A stretch of 5,416 bases of DNA, taken from Desulfobacteraceae bacterium (GTDB lineage Bacteria > Desulfobacterota > DSM-4660 > Desulfatiglandales > HGW-15). A program made the position numbers and the translations under genes. The DNA is taken from the NCBI GenBank assembly GCA_003819975.1, contig RPPU01000344.1:1-5416 (forward strand), in the 5' to 3' direction. The notes under the pieces were generated by a model. The model worked only from the letters and a program-made list of their open reading frames with translations. It ran no database searches and was not told the origin of the DNA. Positions 1 to 5,416 of the stretch are shown here, piece by piece; within the stretch, counting starts at the first letter, position 1; each line of letters starts with the position of its first letter.

Positions 1-771
1 AGGACGCAAGTCCTCCACTTGGTTGATCCAATGAATCCGGTCGGCGACCGGGGAGTGGGCAGTTCGTTCTTTTAATGACCGGCTCCAATCCGGATCAAAC
101 GGATCCGGATCTCCGATGCAAAACAAATGATAATCGACATGGCGCGCGGCGCAGGTTTCAAAAGCAGCAATGGCGAGATCATGTTTTTTCATTTTGGAGA
201 CGCGAGCAACCAGGAGCATGCTTTTCCAATTTGCTTGCATAAAAGCGGGTCGGGTTGTTTGTCGGATTTGCAGCCAATCAAGATCAATACCATTATAGAC
301 GATTTGAATTTTAGAAGCACTCCGTTTCGGGAAGCGTGCGGCAGTGGCGCGGCTGTTGGCAACAATTCGACGGCATAAACGGGTCAGGAGTGGGTCCAGA
401 TAACGATCGGGAACATTGACGCGGCAATGCCATAGCACCGGAATATGCAAAATCCGGCCTATGATTCCGCCGTAAAAAGCGGGACGTGAACCGTTGGCGT
501 AGATTAGGTTCGGTTTATGTTCGCGGCAGATCGTGATATATATAGCCAGGCTTTTGAGGATGGACCATCCATGCAGGGGTTTTAAAGAAGATAAAGCTGC
601 AGACTTCGTTTCAAGACCGGACTGTCGGAATTTTTGGGCCAGTTCGCCTTCTTGGGGAACGATCACCCGGATGTCGAAAAGCCCGGATAGGCGAGTGAAC
701 AAATCATAAAAGGAATATTCCCCGCCGCCGAGCATATAACCTTGGTTGGATATGGCCAGGATTTTCTTCAT
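1..771 (-). CDS. GT4-family glycosyltransferase, N-terminal 257 residues (3' end beyond the window)
   Basis: The frame is open from the ATG at 771 to position 1 with no stop, so the C-terminus lies outside the window. It looks like a GT-B fold retaining glycosyltransferase (GT4) that moves a sugar from a nucleotide donor to a growing glycan in the cytoplasm. The start MKKILAISNQGYMLGGGE is the usual first beta strand plus glycine-rich loop (G15-G17) of the acceptor domain. Residues 88-93 (NLIYAN) and 136-140 (IVANS) match the conserved strands before the interdomain linker. YNGID at 159-163 is the typical link into the donor domain, which begins around LLVARVSKMKKH (186-197), the counterpart of the GR-x-x-x-KG segment. 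The EX7E region is not reached. The gene starts 4 nt after the stop of the GT2 upstream. The nearest purine-rich element (GGAGA) is about 17 nt from the ATG, too far for a normal ribosome site, so coupling is likely. Substrate unknown. Confidence 0.88.
   Translation of the reverse strand, partial: MKKILAISNQGYMLGGGEYSFYDLFTRLSGLFDIRVIVPQEGELAQKFRQSGLETKSAALSSLKPLHGWSILKSLAIYITICREHKPNLIYANGSRPAFYGGIIGRILHIPVLWHCRVNVPDRYLDPLLTRLCRRIVANSRATAARFPKRSASKIQIVYNGIDLDWLQIRQTTRPAFMQANWKSMLLVARVSKMKKHDLAIAAFETCAARHVDYHLFCIGDPDPFDPDWSRSLKERTAHSPVADRIHWINQVEDLRP
88..110. repeat. Perfect 9-bp inverted repeat with 5-nt loop inside a coding region
   Basis: ATCCGGATC (88-96) and GATCCGGAT (102-110) are exact reverse complements separated by 5 nt. 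On the minus strand they encode the DPDPFDPD stretch (residues 221-228) of the distal GT4, so the symmetry may simply follow from repeated Asp-Pro codons (GAT-CCG). It has no T tract and is not placed to be a terminator. A regulatory role is not supported. Confidence 0.6.
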
Positions 772-775
772 CGCG

Positions 776-1537
776 CTAATTTATTTTTCTCCGCTGCCTG
801 AGTTTCAAATAGGAAACGAAAATAACCAGAGCCGAACTGAAACTGACGAAAAAACCGAATAATCCGTCCCGAAACCCCATTTTAAAAATATATTTTTTTA
901 TAAACCAAAAAGCAGGCCGCAAGAACAAATTAACGATCCCATGGATACCTTGCATGGAAATATTTTGCTCCTGATATTCTGCGGACAACCGGGTGGTATA
1001 ACGATTAAACTTGTCGAAATATTGTTCAAAGGTCTGATAACTATCGTGCAGCAAAGGCCCTTCCAAAACAGGGGCGGCCTGGTTGCCTTGGGCCAGCTTG
1101 GGGGTGTCGTGAATTTCAAGCGGCCATTGAGCCTGGCCTTTGCGGAACAGGCGCAAAATATATTCGGGATACCATCCGCTGCCTTTGATCCATTGACCCA
1201 AGAAATAATTGCGACGACTGATCCGATATCCGTCCGCCTCCGGACGGGCTATTGCCGCTTGAATCGACCGGGCGAGTTCCGGACTGACCGTTTCATCGGC
1301 ATCCAAAGAGAAAATCCAGTCGCCCGCGGCCTTTGCAATGCCCCAGTTTTTGTTTTCATGAAAAACACCCCGGCTGTCCCTTGCCATCACTCTGGCATTC
1401 AATCCCCGGGCGATGGCAACCGTTTCGTCGGTGCTGAAATCGTCCACGACAATGATTTCGTCCGCGAACAAAACGGAGCGAATGCATTTTTCGATATGGG
1501 CCGATTCATTTTTGGCGGCTATCACGACGCTCAACAT
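776..1537 (-). CDS. WaaE/LgtF-like GT2 glycosyltransferase (beta-1,4-glucosyltransferase-like family)
   Basis: A complete 253-residue inverting GT-A transferase. The N-terminus MLSVVIAAKNESAHIEKC, the donor-binding VVDDFSTD (30-37) and the metal-binding LDADE (78-82, DxD-type D79/D81) are textbook GT2. HENKNWG at 60-66 (N-x-G-type helix) and the GWYPE-x-x-LRLF stretch at 121-131, followed by EIHD (141-144), identify the subfamily of WaaE/KdtX and LgtF, which add glucose or a related sugar to lipopolysaccharide inner core or to glycan repeat units. The segment YFDKFNRYTTR (173-183) and the end with a hydrophobic run at about 226-246 also fit; the tail probably associates with the inner membrane. 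The length is usual for the family. ATG 1537 overlaps the upstream GT4 by 7 nt and has AAAGGAG 10 nt before it. The donor sugar is inferred only from family resemblance; many members act in O-antigen or exopolysaccharide loci rather than in core synthesis. Confidence 0.92.
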   Translation of the reverse strand: MLSVVIAAKNESAHIEKCIRSVLFADEIIVVDDFSTDETVAIARGLNARVMARDSRGVFHENKNWGIAKAAGDWIFSLDADETVSPELARSIQAAIARPEADGYRISRRNYFLGQWIKGSGWYPEYILRLFRKGQAQWPLEIHDTPKLAQGNQAAPVLEGPLLHDSYQTFEQYFDKFNRYTTRLSAEYQEQNISMQGIHGIVNLFLRPAFWFIKKYIFKMGFRDGLFGFFVSFSSALVIFVSYLKLRQRRKIN

Positions 1538-2664
1538 TTTGTTTCTTCTCCTTTACGTTCCGCAGCAGCCATGATTTTTAAAGCTACGGTTTCCCAACGC
1601 CATTCTTCCTCGGCCAGTTTTCGGCCGTTACGGCCCAACTGCGTCCGCAACGATTCGTTTCGGCTCAATTCCAGAATGTTCTCGGAAATTTCGTCGTTGG
1701 ATAAAGGGTCGACCAATAGGCCGTTTTGACGATGGAAAACCACGTCAACGACGCCTCCGGTTCTGCCGGCCAACACCGGCAAGTATGCGGCCCCGGCTTC
1801 CATATAAACCAAACCCAAACCTTCCACTTCGCCTTGCTCGGGAATTTCGCGGCTGATCATGATGAACAGATCGGCGGCTTCATACCGCCAAAGCAATTCA
1901 TCAAAAGAAACCCGGGTCAGGATCTCCACATTTTCCGCCAGGCCATAATCCGCGATTTTTCGGCGCAACTCCGGCTCATAGGCGCCTTGTCCGATAATCC
2001 AGTAGCGCCAGGCAGGCAAATGCCGACGGATCTGCGCCAAGCAGTCCAGCACCGGACCGCAACCCTTGCGTTCGATCAGACGGCCGACGGAGAGGAAAGT
2101 TAAGGGTTTGTCTTGCACCCGGAGGGATGTTTTGTCAAGTATTTGCAGGAAACGGCGGTCCAGGCCGCCGCCGATGATCTGAATTTGTTTTCCGGTCACT
2201 TTTTCGCAAAGCCGGGCCGTATATTGGCTGATGGCGGCCAGGCCGTCAAAATAATCAAAGGTTTTGCGCATTTTTTTCTTAAGCCGCGCAGAACGCAGCG
2301 GTTCATAAACATCGTTGCCGTAGGACAAGAGGATCGAGTGCGGTTTTTCAGATTCGAAACAGAGTCGATAGGCCGTACCCAGAGGAGACCAAGCCGAAAC
2401 CAGCACCAGATCGCTGTTCCGGATGACCTTCTTTTGGGAGCGAATGGCTCTCCAAGCGGAAAACACTCTCGTAATGCGGTGGTTGCCGCCGATCGGGACT
2501 AGGCGGACATCGGGATTCTCGATCTTTGCCGGCTCATTGGCCGGTAAAAAAAGAACCCGGCATTCATGCCCCAGGGACTTAAAGCCGGTATATACGCCCT
2601 GAATATAATTGGCTATTCCGCCCCGGATCGGCGGAAAATCACCGGTTAGGATGCAAATATTCAC
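1531..2664 (-). CDS. PimB-like GT4 glycosyltransferase
   Basis: A complete 377-residue GT-B retaining transferase. The acceptor domain opens with NICILTGDFPPIRGGIANY (FPP at 10-12, G15-G16), the nucleotide/phosphate loop of GT4 enzymes. SYGNDVY at 114-120 is the usual HG-x-D-like strand with Tyr in place of His. The donor domain starts near residue 187 with SVGRLIERKG (192-201), whose Arg and Lys bind the donor diphosphate. The EX7E element is intact as E281 and E289 within EVEGLGLVYMEAGA, followed by PVLAG and TGGVVD (302-307), which contact the nucleotide sugar. The EGLGLVYMEA wording is closest to mannosyltransferases of the PimB type and relatives in exopolysaccharide clusters, but the donor is not certain. 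The start is GTG at 2664, giving a 4-nt GTGA overlap with the preceding gene and leaving AAGG 8 nt upstream. Predicted soluble or peripheral at the cytoplasmic membrane face. Confidence 0.93.
   Translation of the reverse strand: MNICILTGDFPPIRGGIANYIQGVYTGFKSLGHECRVLFLPANEPAKIENPDVRLVPIGGNHRITRVFSAWRAIRSQKKVIRNSDLVLVSAWSPLGTAYRLCFESEKPHSILLSYGNDVYEPLRSARLKKKMRKTFDYFDGLAAISQYTARLCEKVTGKQIQIIGGGLDRRFLQILDKTSLRVQDKPLTFLSVGRLIERKGCGPVLDCLAQIRRHLPAWRYWIIGQGAYEPELRRKIADYGLAENVEILTRVSFDELLWRYEAADLFIMISREIPEQGEVEGLGLVYMEAGAAYLPVLAGRTGGVVDVVFHRQNGLLVDPLSNDEISENILELSRNESLRTQLGRNGRKLAEEEWRWETVALKIMAAAERKGEETKC
1548..1554 (-). promoter_or_regulatory. Ribosome binding site of the WaaE-like GT2 gene
   Basis: AAAGGAG on the minus strand lies 10 nt before ATG 1537, inside the last codons of the PimB-like gene. 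It supports the short 7-nt overlap and independent ribosome loading in addition to any coupling. Confidence 0.8.
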
Positions 2665-3614
2665 GTTTCCGACCTTAAAAACAGTTTTTTAGAAAGCCGT
2701 TTGATAAAATAAATAAAAAATTTGATCATCGGATTTTGAGTCAGACTTCTGAATTTTTGGATCAAAGCAATATCCGCTGAAAGGTATTTTTCGATCTGTA
2801 TGGCGGTGGCTTCCGGACCGGCCTGCTCCAAGCAGATGGTCCACTTTTCCGCCAAGGCCCGGTAAAGCAAATCGGTCCGGGCTGTTTTCGCGCGGCCATG
2901 GCGATGATTGACGCTGAGGATCTTGGGGATCGGCAGCATGACATGGTCCCTCGAGACCCGTAGCCAAAGATCGAAATCCATCTGCATATGGTATTGCTCG
3001 TTCAGAAATAATCTCGGACCCAATAGTTTCCGGTTTAAAAAACAAGAGGGTTGAGGAAGATAATAACGGTCCCAATTCAAAATATCCTCAAAACCGAGCA
3101 AAGGCGGCAAACGTTCCCAAAGTACTTTGCCGGTTTCCGCATCGATTTGCCGGCCGCCGCCGGCCCAGGCGCCGGCTTGCGGATGCAGAAGGAACTGCTC
3201 TGCAATCACATGAAGTGTTCCCGGCAGGTAATAATCATCGGAATTGAGCCAGGCCAGGATATCGCCATGGGCTCTTTGTATGCCTTTGTTAACGGCCTGG
3301 GATTGGCCCTGATCCGGTTCACTGATCCAGTAGGCCAGCCATTTTTCATATTTCTTTATAATCGGTAGGCTCTGATCCGTAGAACCGCCGTCAATGATGA
3401 TATACTCTATATCGGGATAGCCTTGAAGCAGAACCGATCGAATCGTTTGTTCCAGAAAAGCGGCCTGATTCAAGCTGGGCGTGATAATGCTGATTTTTGG
3501 CCACGGGGATTCCGGCGGGAAAGGGGATAGCCCTATTGGTAACGTTTCCGTCCAGGGCCAGCCCTTTTTACCATTGGGAGGGGCGGGAAGTTCGGCTAGA
3601 TTAGGCATGGGCAC
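2661..3614 (-). CDS. GT2-family glycosyltransferase with Pro/Trp-rich N-terminal leader
   Basis: A complete 317-residue GT-A transferase. After a leader of about 39 residues carrying LPAPPNGKKGWPWTE (9-23), the fold begins at PKISIITPSLNQ (39-50). IIIDGGSTD (72-80) binds the nucleotide, SEPDQGQSQAVNKG (98-111) is the helix typical of the WcaA/WfgS-like branch, and LNSDDYYLPG (123-132) holds the metal-binding Asp pair. QPSCFLNRK (188-196) and MDFDLWLR (212-219) are the acceptor-side motif and the probable catalytic-base segment. The C-terminus is basic and partly hydrophobic (about 292-317), suiting membrane association. The family adds sugars to lipid-linked repeat units of O-antigens and exopolysaccharides; the sugar cannot be told. 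GTG 3614 is preferred to ATG 3608 because AAAGGAGG lies 6 nt before the GTG but 12 nt before the ATG. Either choice changes only two residues. It overlaps the upstream gene by 14 nt and the downstream one by 4. Confidence 0.93.
   Translation of the reverse strand: MPMPNLAELPAPPNGKKGWPWTETLPIGLSPFPPESPWPKISIITPSLNQAAFLEQTIRSVLLQGYPDIEYIIIDGGSTDQSLPIIKKYEKWLAYWISEPDQGQSQAVNKGIQRAHGDILAWLNSDDYYLPGTLHVIAEQFLLHPQAGAWAGGGRQIDAETGKVLWERLPPLLGFEDILNWDRYYLPQPSCFLNRKLLGPRLFLNEQYHMQMDFDLWLRVSRDHVMLPIPKILSVNHRHGRAKTARTDLLYRALAEKWTICLEQAGPEATAIQIEKYLSADIALIQKFRSLTQNPMIKFFIYFIKRLSKKLFLRSET
2673..2678 (-). promoter_or_regulatory. Ribosome binding site of the PimB-like GT4 gene (GTG start)
   Basis: TTAAGG on the minus strand ends 8 nt before GTG 2664. 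It is a moderate Shine-Dalgarno sequence, but its spacing is good and it supports the GTG start that forms a GTGA stop/start overlap with the upstream GT2. Confidence 0.65.
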
Positions 3615-4983
3615 GGTTTCCCTCCTTTATTTTTTTATCCTGTTCTAAAATGATTTGATACCAATCAATGAAACGGTCGACCATCATGCGAATATCAAAA
3701 CGTTTTACGGCGTCCTCTGCGGCATTCCGGGCATAGTGTCCACGTAAAATATCGTCCTGAAGGAGGCGGTGCATAGCCGCGCTCAAAGTTATGGCATCCT
3801 GCGCCGGAACCAAAAAACCCGTGACGCCATCTATAATTTGTTCGTTAATACCGCCCACAGCGGTGGCGATCACCGGGGTGCCGCAGGCTAAAGCTTCCAG
3901 AACCGCATTGGGAAAAGTATCGGCCCGAGCGGGATGGACATATAGATCACTGGCTTGATAATATTGAGCCAAAGAAGCAGCCTCTTTTTGAAAAGGGACA
4001 AAATGAATACGGCCCAAACCGATCTGTTCGTCAGGAGCAACGTCGCCTAAGGCGATAAAGTAAAGATCCTCTTGCGCTAAATTTTGTGTTACCCAAGCAA
4101 TGCTTTCACGCATGGATATTGAATCTTTCCAGATACTTTTACGGATGCTGTTGGCAGCGATCAAAATAACTTTTGCATGCATCGGTATATGCAGCGCGGC
4201 ACGAAGGGCTGTTTTTTCGACCGGTTTGAAAATGCTCAGATCGATTCCATAGGGGATCACTTTCGAATCTGCGATAGAATCTTTCAGAATGGATTCTTCT
4301 GTTTTTCGAAGCAACCATTGGCAAGGTGTGTGAATGTAGAATCGGCTTTTTTTGAATATCGATTTTTTCCTAGACCAATTGAAACCGGCGCCATCTCGGC
4401 GCAAAGGCGGGTAGATGGTGAGATCCGGGCACACACTGCAACCCGTCCGCCAGCGTTGACAGTCAAAGGAATGAGCGCAATGACCGCTCAGGAGCCAGGC
4501 ATCATGCAGGGTGATCACGCTGGGCGCGGCATGTGAAAGTCGGGGCAGGGCCCGCAAATCAAAATAGCCGCCATGCAGATTGTGGCAATGTAAGATATCG
4601 GGTTTATGCGCCGGACGGTCCAAGATATGATCTGTGGCAGGATATTGAAAGTCTTCATGACCTTGAAGAATTTCAAGCCAGCGGCCCGGTTCGCCGATAC
4701 CATAAGAGAGTAGTTCATGAACTCGCCACATCCCCGGAATTTTATTTTCGAAAGGCCGGACACAACGGCCTATTCGATCCCAGATTTTACTCCAAATATT
4801 TTTGTACCTTTCATGATCGATTTGAATGATAAAAGGGTCGTTCCCTTTTTTAATCCCGACCATGATTCGGCTATGATGACCTTTTAAGCGCAGGCCTTTG
4901 AGGAGCGCTAATGCAATACTGTCTGCTCCTCCGCCGAGGTCTTTGGTATGGATTTGTAAAATAGAAAGCGGTTTTTTAATCAT
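3601..4983 (-). CDS. WcaC-like GT4 glycosyltransferase with N-domain cysteine cluster
   Basis: A complete 460-residue GT-B transferase. LSILQIHTKDLGGGAD (6-21) is the N-terminal strand and glycine loop. The stretch DILHCHNLHGGYFDLRALP (129-147), then TLHDAW (158-163) and a cluster C169-x5-C175-x6-C182-x2-C185 ending in CPDL and YPP, is diagnostic of the branch containing the colanic acid transferase WcaC. IPYGID (243-248) leads into the donor domain. ADTFPNAVLEALACGTPVIA carries the EX7E-type element with Asp at the first position (D355, E363), a variant also seen in relatives. VGGINE (376-381) and GVTGFLVP (386-393) complete the donor site. ATG 4983 is chosen because homology begins there. 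The frame runs on to a TTG at 5106, but that would place 41 unrelated residues over the deacetylase end. The Shine-Dalgarno sequence is poor and the start overlaps the deacetylase stop by 8 nt, suggesting coupled translation. Donor unknown. Confidence 0.93.
   Translation of the reverse strand: MIKKPLSILQIHTKDLGGGADSIALALLKGLRLKGHHSRIMVGIKKGNDPFIIQIDHERYKNIWSKIWDRIGRCVRPFENKIPGMWRVHELLSYGIGEPGRWLEILQGHEDFQYPATDHILDRPAHKPDILHCHNLHGGYFDLRALPRLSHAAPSVITLHDAWLLSGHCAHSFDCQRWRTGCSVCPDLTIYPPLRRDGAGFNWSRKKSIFKKSRFYIHTPCQWLLRKTEESILKDSIADSKVIPYGIDLSIFKPVEKTALRAALHIPMHAKVILIAANSIRKSIWKDSISMRESIAWVTQNLAQEDLYFIALGDVAPDEQIGLGRIHFVPFQKEAASLAQYYQASDLYVHPARADTFPNAVLEALACGTPVIATAVGGINEQIIDGVTGFLVPAQDAITLSAAMHRLLQDDILRGHYARNAAEDAVKRFDIRMMVDRFIDWYQIILEQDKKIKEGNRAHA
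3621..3628 (-). promoter_or_regulatory. Ribosome binding site of the GT2 gene at 3614
   Basis: AAAGGAGG read on the minus strand is a near-perfect Shine-Dalgarno sequence, 6 nt from GTG 3614. It lies inside the 3' end of the WcaC-like gene. Its spacing decides for the GTG rather than the in-frame ATG two codons later, for which the gap would be 12 nt. Confidence 0.85.
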
Positions 4984-5416
4984 AAAAATATTCTTGCAGT
5001 TTTTTTGAAAATTGTTCTCCGTTCCAGTCCCGAATGACGGCTCTCGGCAATTGATAGGGATCTGAGCGGCGCCAGACGATATCGAAGTAATTCGAGCAGG
5101 CGCCAAGAAAACCGGCTTTTTGGACTAAAGCGGCAGTCCGAGACGTATAATCTAAACGAGAACCGTATGGATAAGCAAAATAGGCAACCGGACGTCCGAT
5201 GATTTCTTCCAAATAATGTTTACTCACCCTGATTTCTTTTTGTTGGTTTGCAAGGGACAGCTTGGCCAGAACCGGATGGCTCATGGTATGACTACCGACA
5301 TCAATTAAATTTCCTTTAACCAGCAGAGTTATTTCCTGCGGCGACAGGATCCGTTCGGTCTCGGGCCGGTCGATTTGTTTATTGGCCCAAAGGCGGATTT
5401 CAGCCATTATTTTTTC
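4976..5416 (-). CDS. Polysaccharide deacetylase (NodB/CE4 domain), C-terminal 146 residues (5' end beyond the window)
   Basis: The frame is open to the right edge, where three codons (E-K-I) precede the ATG at 5407, so that ATG is probably internal. The visible part is the second half of a carbohydrate esterase family 4 domain, which removes N- or O-acetyl groups from glycans using a divalent metal. Counting from the edge, IDVGSHTMSHP (38-48) carries the two metal-binding histidines H43 and H47, FAYPYG (80-85) is the next conserved motif, and AGFLGACSN (101-109), then DPYQLPR (119-125) and the RDWNGEQF segment, are the usual C-terminal signature of the branch found in exopolysaccharide loci. 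The first motif (TFDDG, with the catalytic and metal Asp) should lie outside the window; I cannot confirm that it is intact. No membrane segment is visible. Its stop overlaps the WcaC-like start by 8 nt, implying the two act on the same glycan. Confidence 0.92.
   Translation of the reverse strand, partial: EKIMAEIRLWANKQIDRPETERILSPQEITLLVKGNLIDVGSHTMSHPVLAKLSLANQQKEIRVSKHYLEEIIGRPVAYFAYPYGSRLDYTSRTAALVQKAGFLGACSNYFDIVWRRSDPYQLPRAVIRDWNGEQFSKKLQEYFYD

Noticed and set aside
127..378. Plus-strand open frame of 83 residues.
   Set aside because: It is opposite the distal GT4, whose minus-strand frame is open across the whole of 1-771 and carries GT4 motifs. No ribosome site or domain supports the plus-strand frame.
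772..780. A promoter or terminator between the last two genes.
   Set aside because: The gap is only 4 nt and no hairpin with a T tract or -10/-35 pair is evident around it.
941..2502. Three nearly contiguous plus-strand open frames (941-1729, 1726-2103, 2113-2502), the first 262 residues long, resembling an antisense operon.
   Set aside because: They lie wholly opposite two strongly supported glycosyltransferases. Their translations are rich in Arg, Gln, His and Phe with no recognisable domain, as expected for the mirror of a coding strand with few stops. The 4-nt overlap between the first two looks coincidental.
2689..3368. Short frames on both strands within the GT2 gene (2689-3075 and 2762-2944 minus, 3051-3368 plus).
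   Set aside because: They are shadows of a complete GT2 whose motifs extend across the region; no evidence of frameshift or split gene.
4139..4763. Short minus-strand frames (4139-4324, 4284-4466, 4515-4763) and a plus-strand frame (4177-4536).
   Set aside because: All are out of frame with the WcaC-like gene, which runs unbroken through the region with conserved motifs. They show no domain of their own.
4984..5106. A 41-residue N-terminal extension of the WcaC-like transferase starting at TTG 5106.
   Set aside because: It would overlap the deacetylase coding end by over 120 nt, uses a rare start, and its residues do not resemble a GT4 N-terminus, which begins cleanly at the ATG at 4983.
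5405..5407. ATG at 5407 as the true start of the deacetylase.
   Set aside because: The frame stays open to the window edge, the protein would lack the first CE4 motif, and the residues after it look like the interior of the domain. It is treated as a gene cut by the edge.

Overview
The window is a gap-free stretch of a polysaccharide (glycan) biosynthesis operon, with every gene on the minus strand. Transcription enters at the right edge and leaves at the left edge. In order of transcription it holds: the C-terminal half of a NodB-type polysaccharide deacetylase (5416-4976, cut by the edge); a WcaC-like GT-B glycosyltransferase of family GT4 (4983-3601); a GT-A glycosyltransferase of family GT2 (3614-2661); a PimB-like GT4 (2664-1531); a WaaE/LgtF-like GT2 (1537-776); and the first 257 residues of another GT4 (771-1, cut by the edge). 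The last has no stop in the window, so it is easy to miss in an ORF search that needs both ends.

The junctions are extremely tight: overlaps of 8, 14, 4 and 7 nt, then a 4-nt gap. Three genes have clear Shine-Dalgarno sequences inside the 3' end of the gene before them. The WcaC-like gene and the final GT4 have poor ones and probably depend on translational coupling. Two genes start with GTG. I see no promoter, terminator, RNA gene, mobile element, CRISPR array or attachment site, and no intergenic stretch longer than 4 nt. The transcript must begin and end outside the window.

Functionally this reads as an assembly line for a repeating-unit polysaccharide, such as an O-antigen, capsule or exopolysaccharide. 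Several transferases acting one after another at the cytoplasmic face would build a lipid-linked oligosaccharide, and the deacetylase would remove N- or O-acetyl groups from the chain or an intermediate. GT4 and GT2 genes alternate, which suggests four or five distinct linkages. The initiating phosphoglycosyltransferase, flippase, polymerase, chain-length regulator and sugar-nucleotide synthesis genes are not here and would be expected nearby. Sugar donors, acceptors and linkages cannot be read from the sequence.

The organism is a bacterium with roughly balanced base composition (not counted exactly), good Shine-Dalgarno use and a WaaE-type transferase. That suggests a Gram-negative lineage, perhaps Desulfobacterota or a similar environmental phylum, but this assignment is weak. 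I see no clear sign of a wholly new system; the points worth a second look are details within a recognisable glycan locus.
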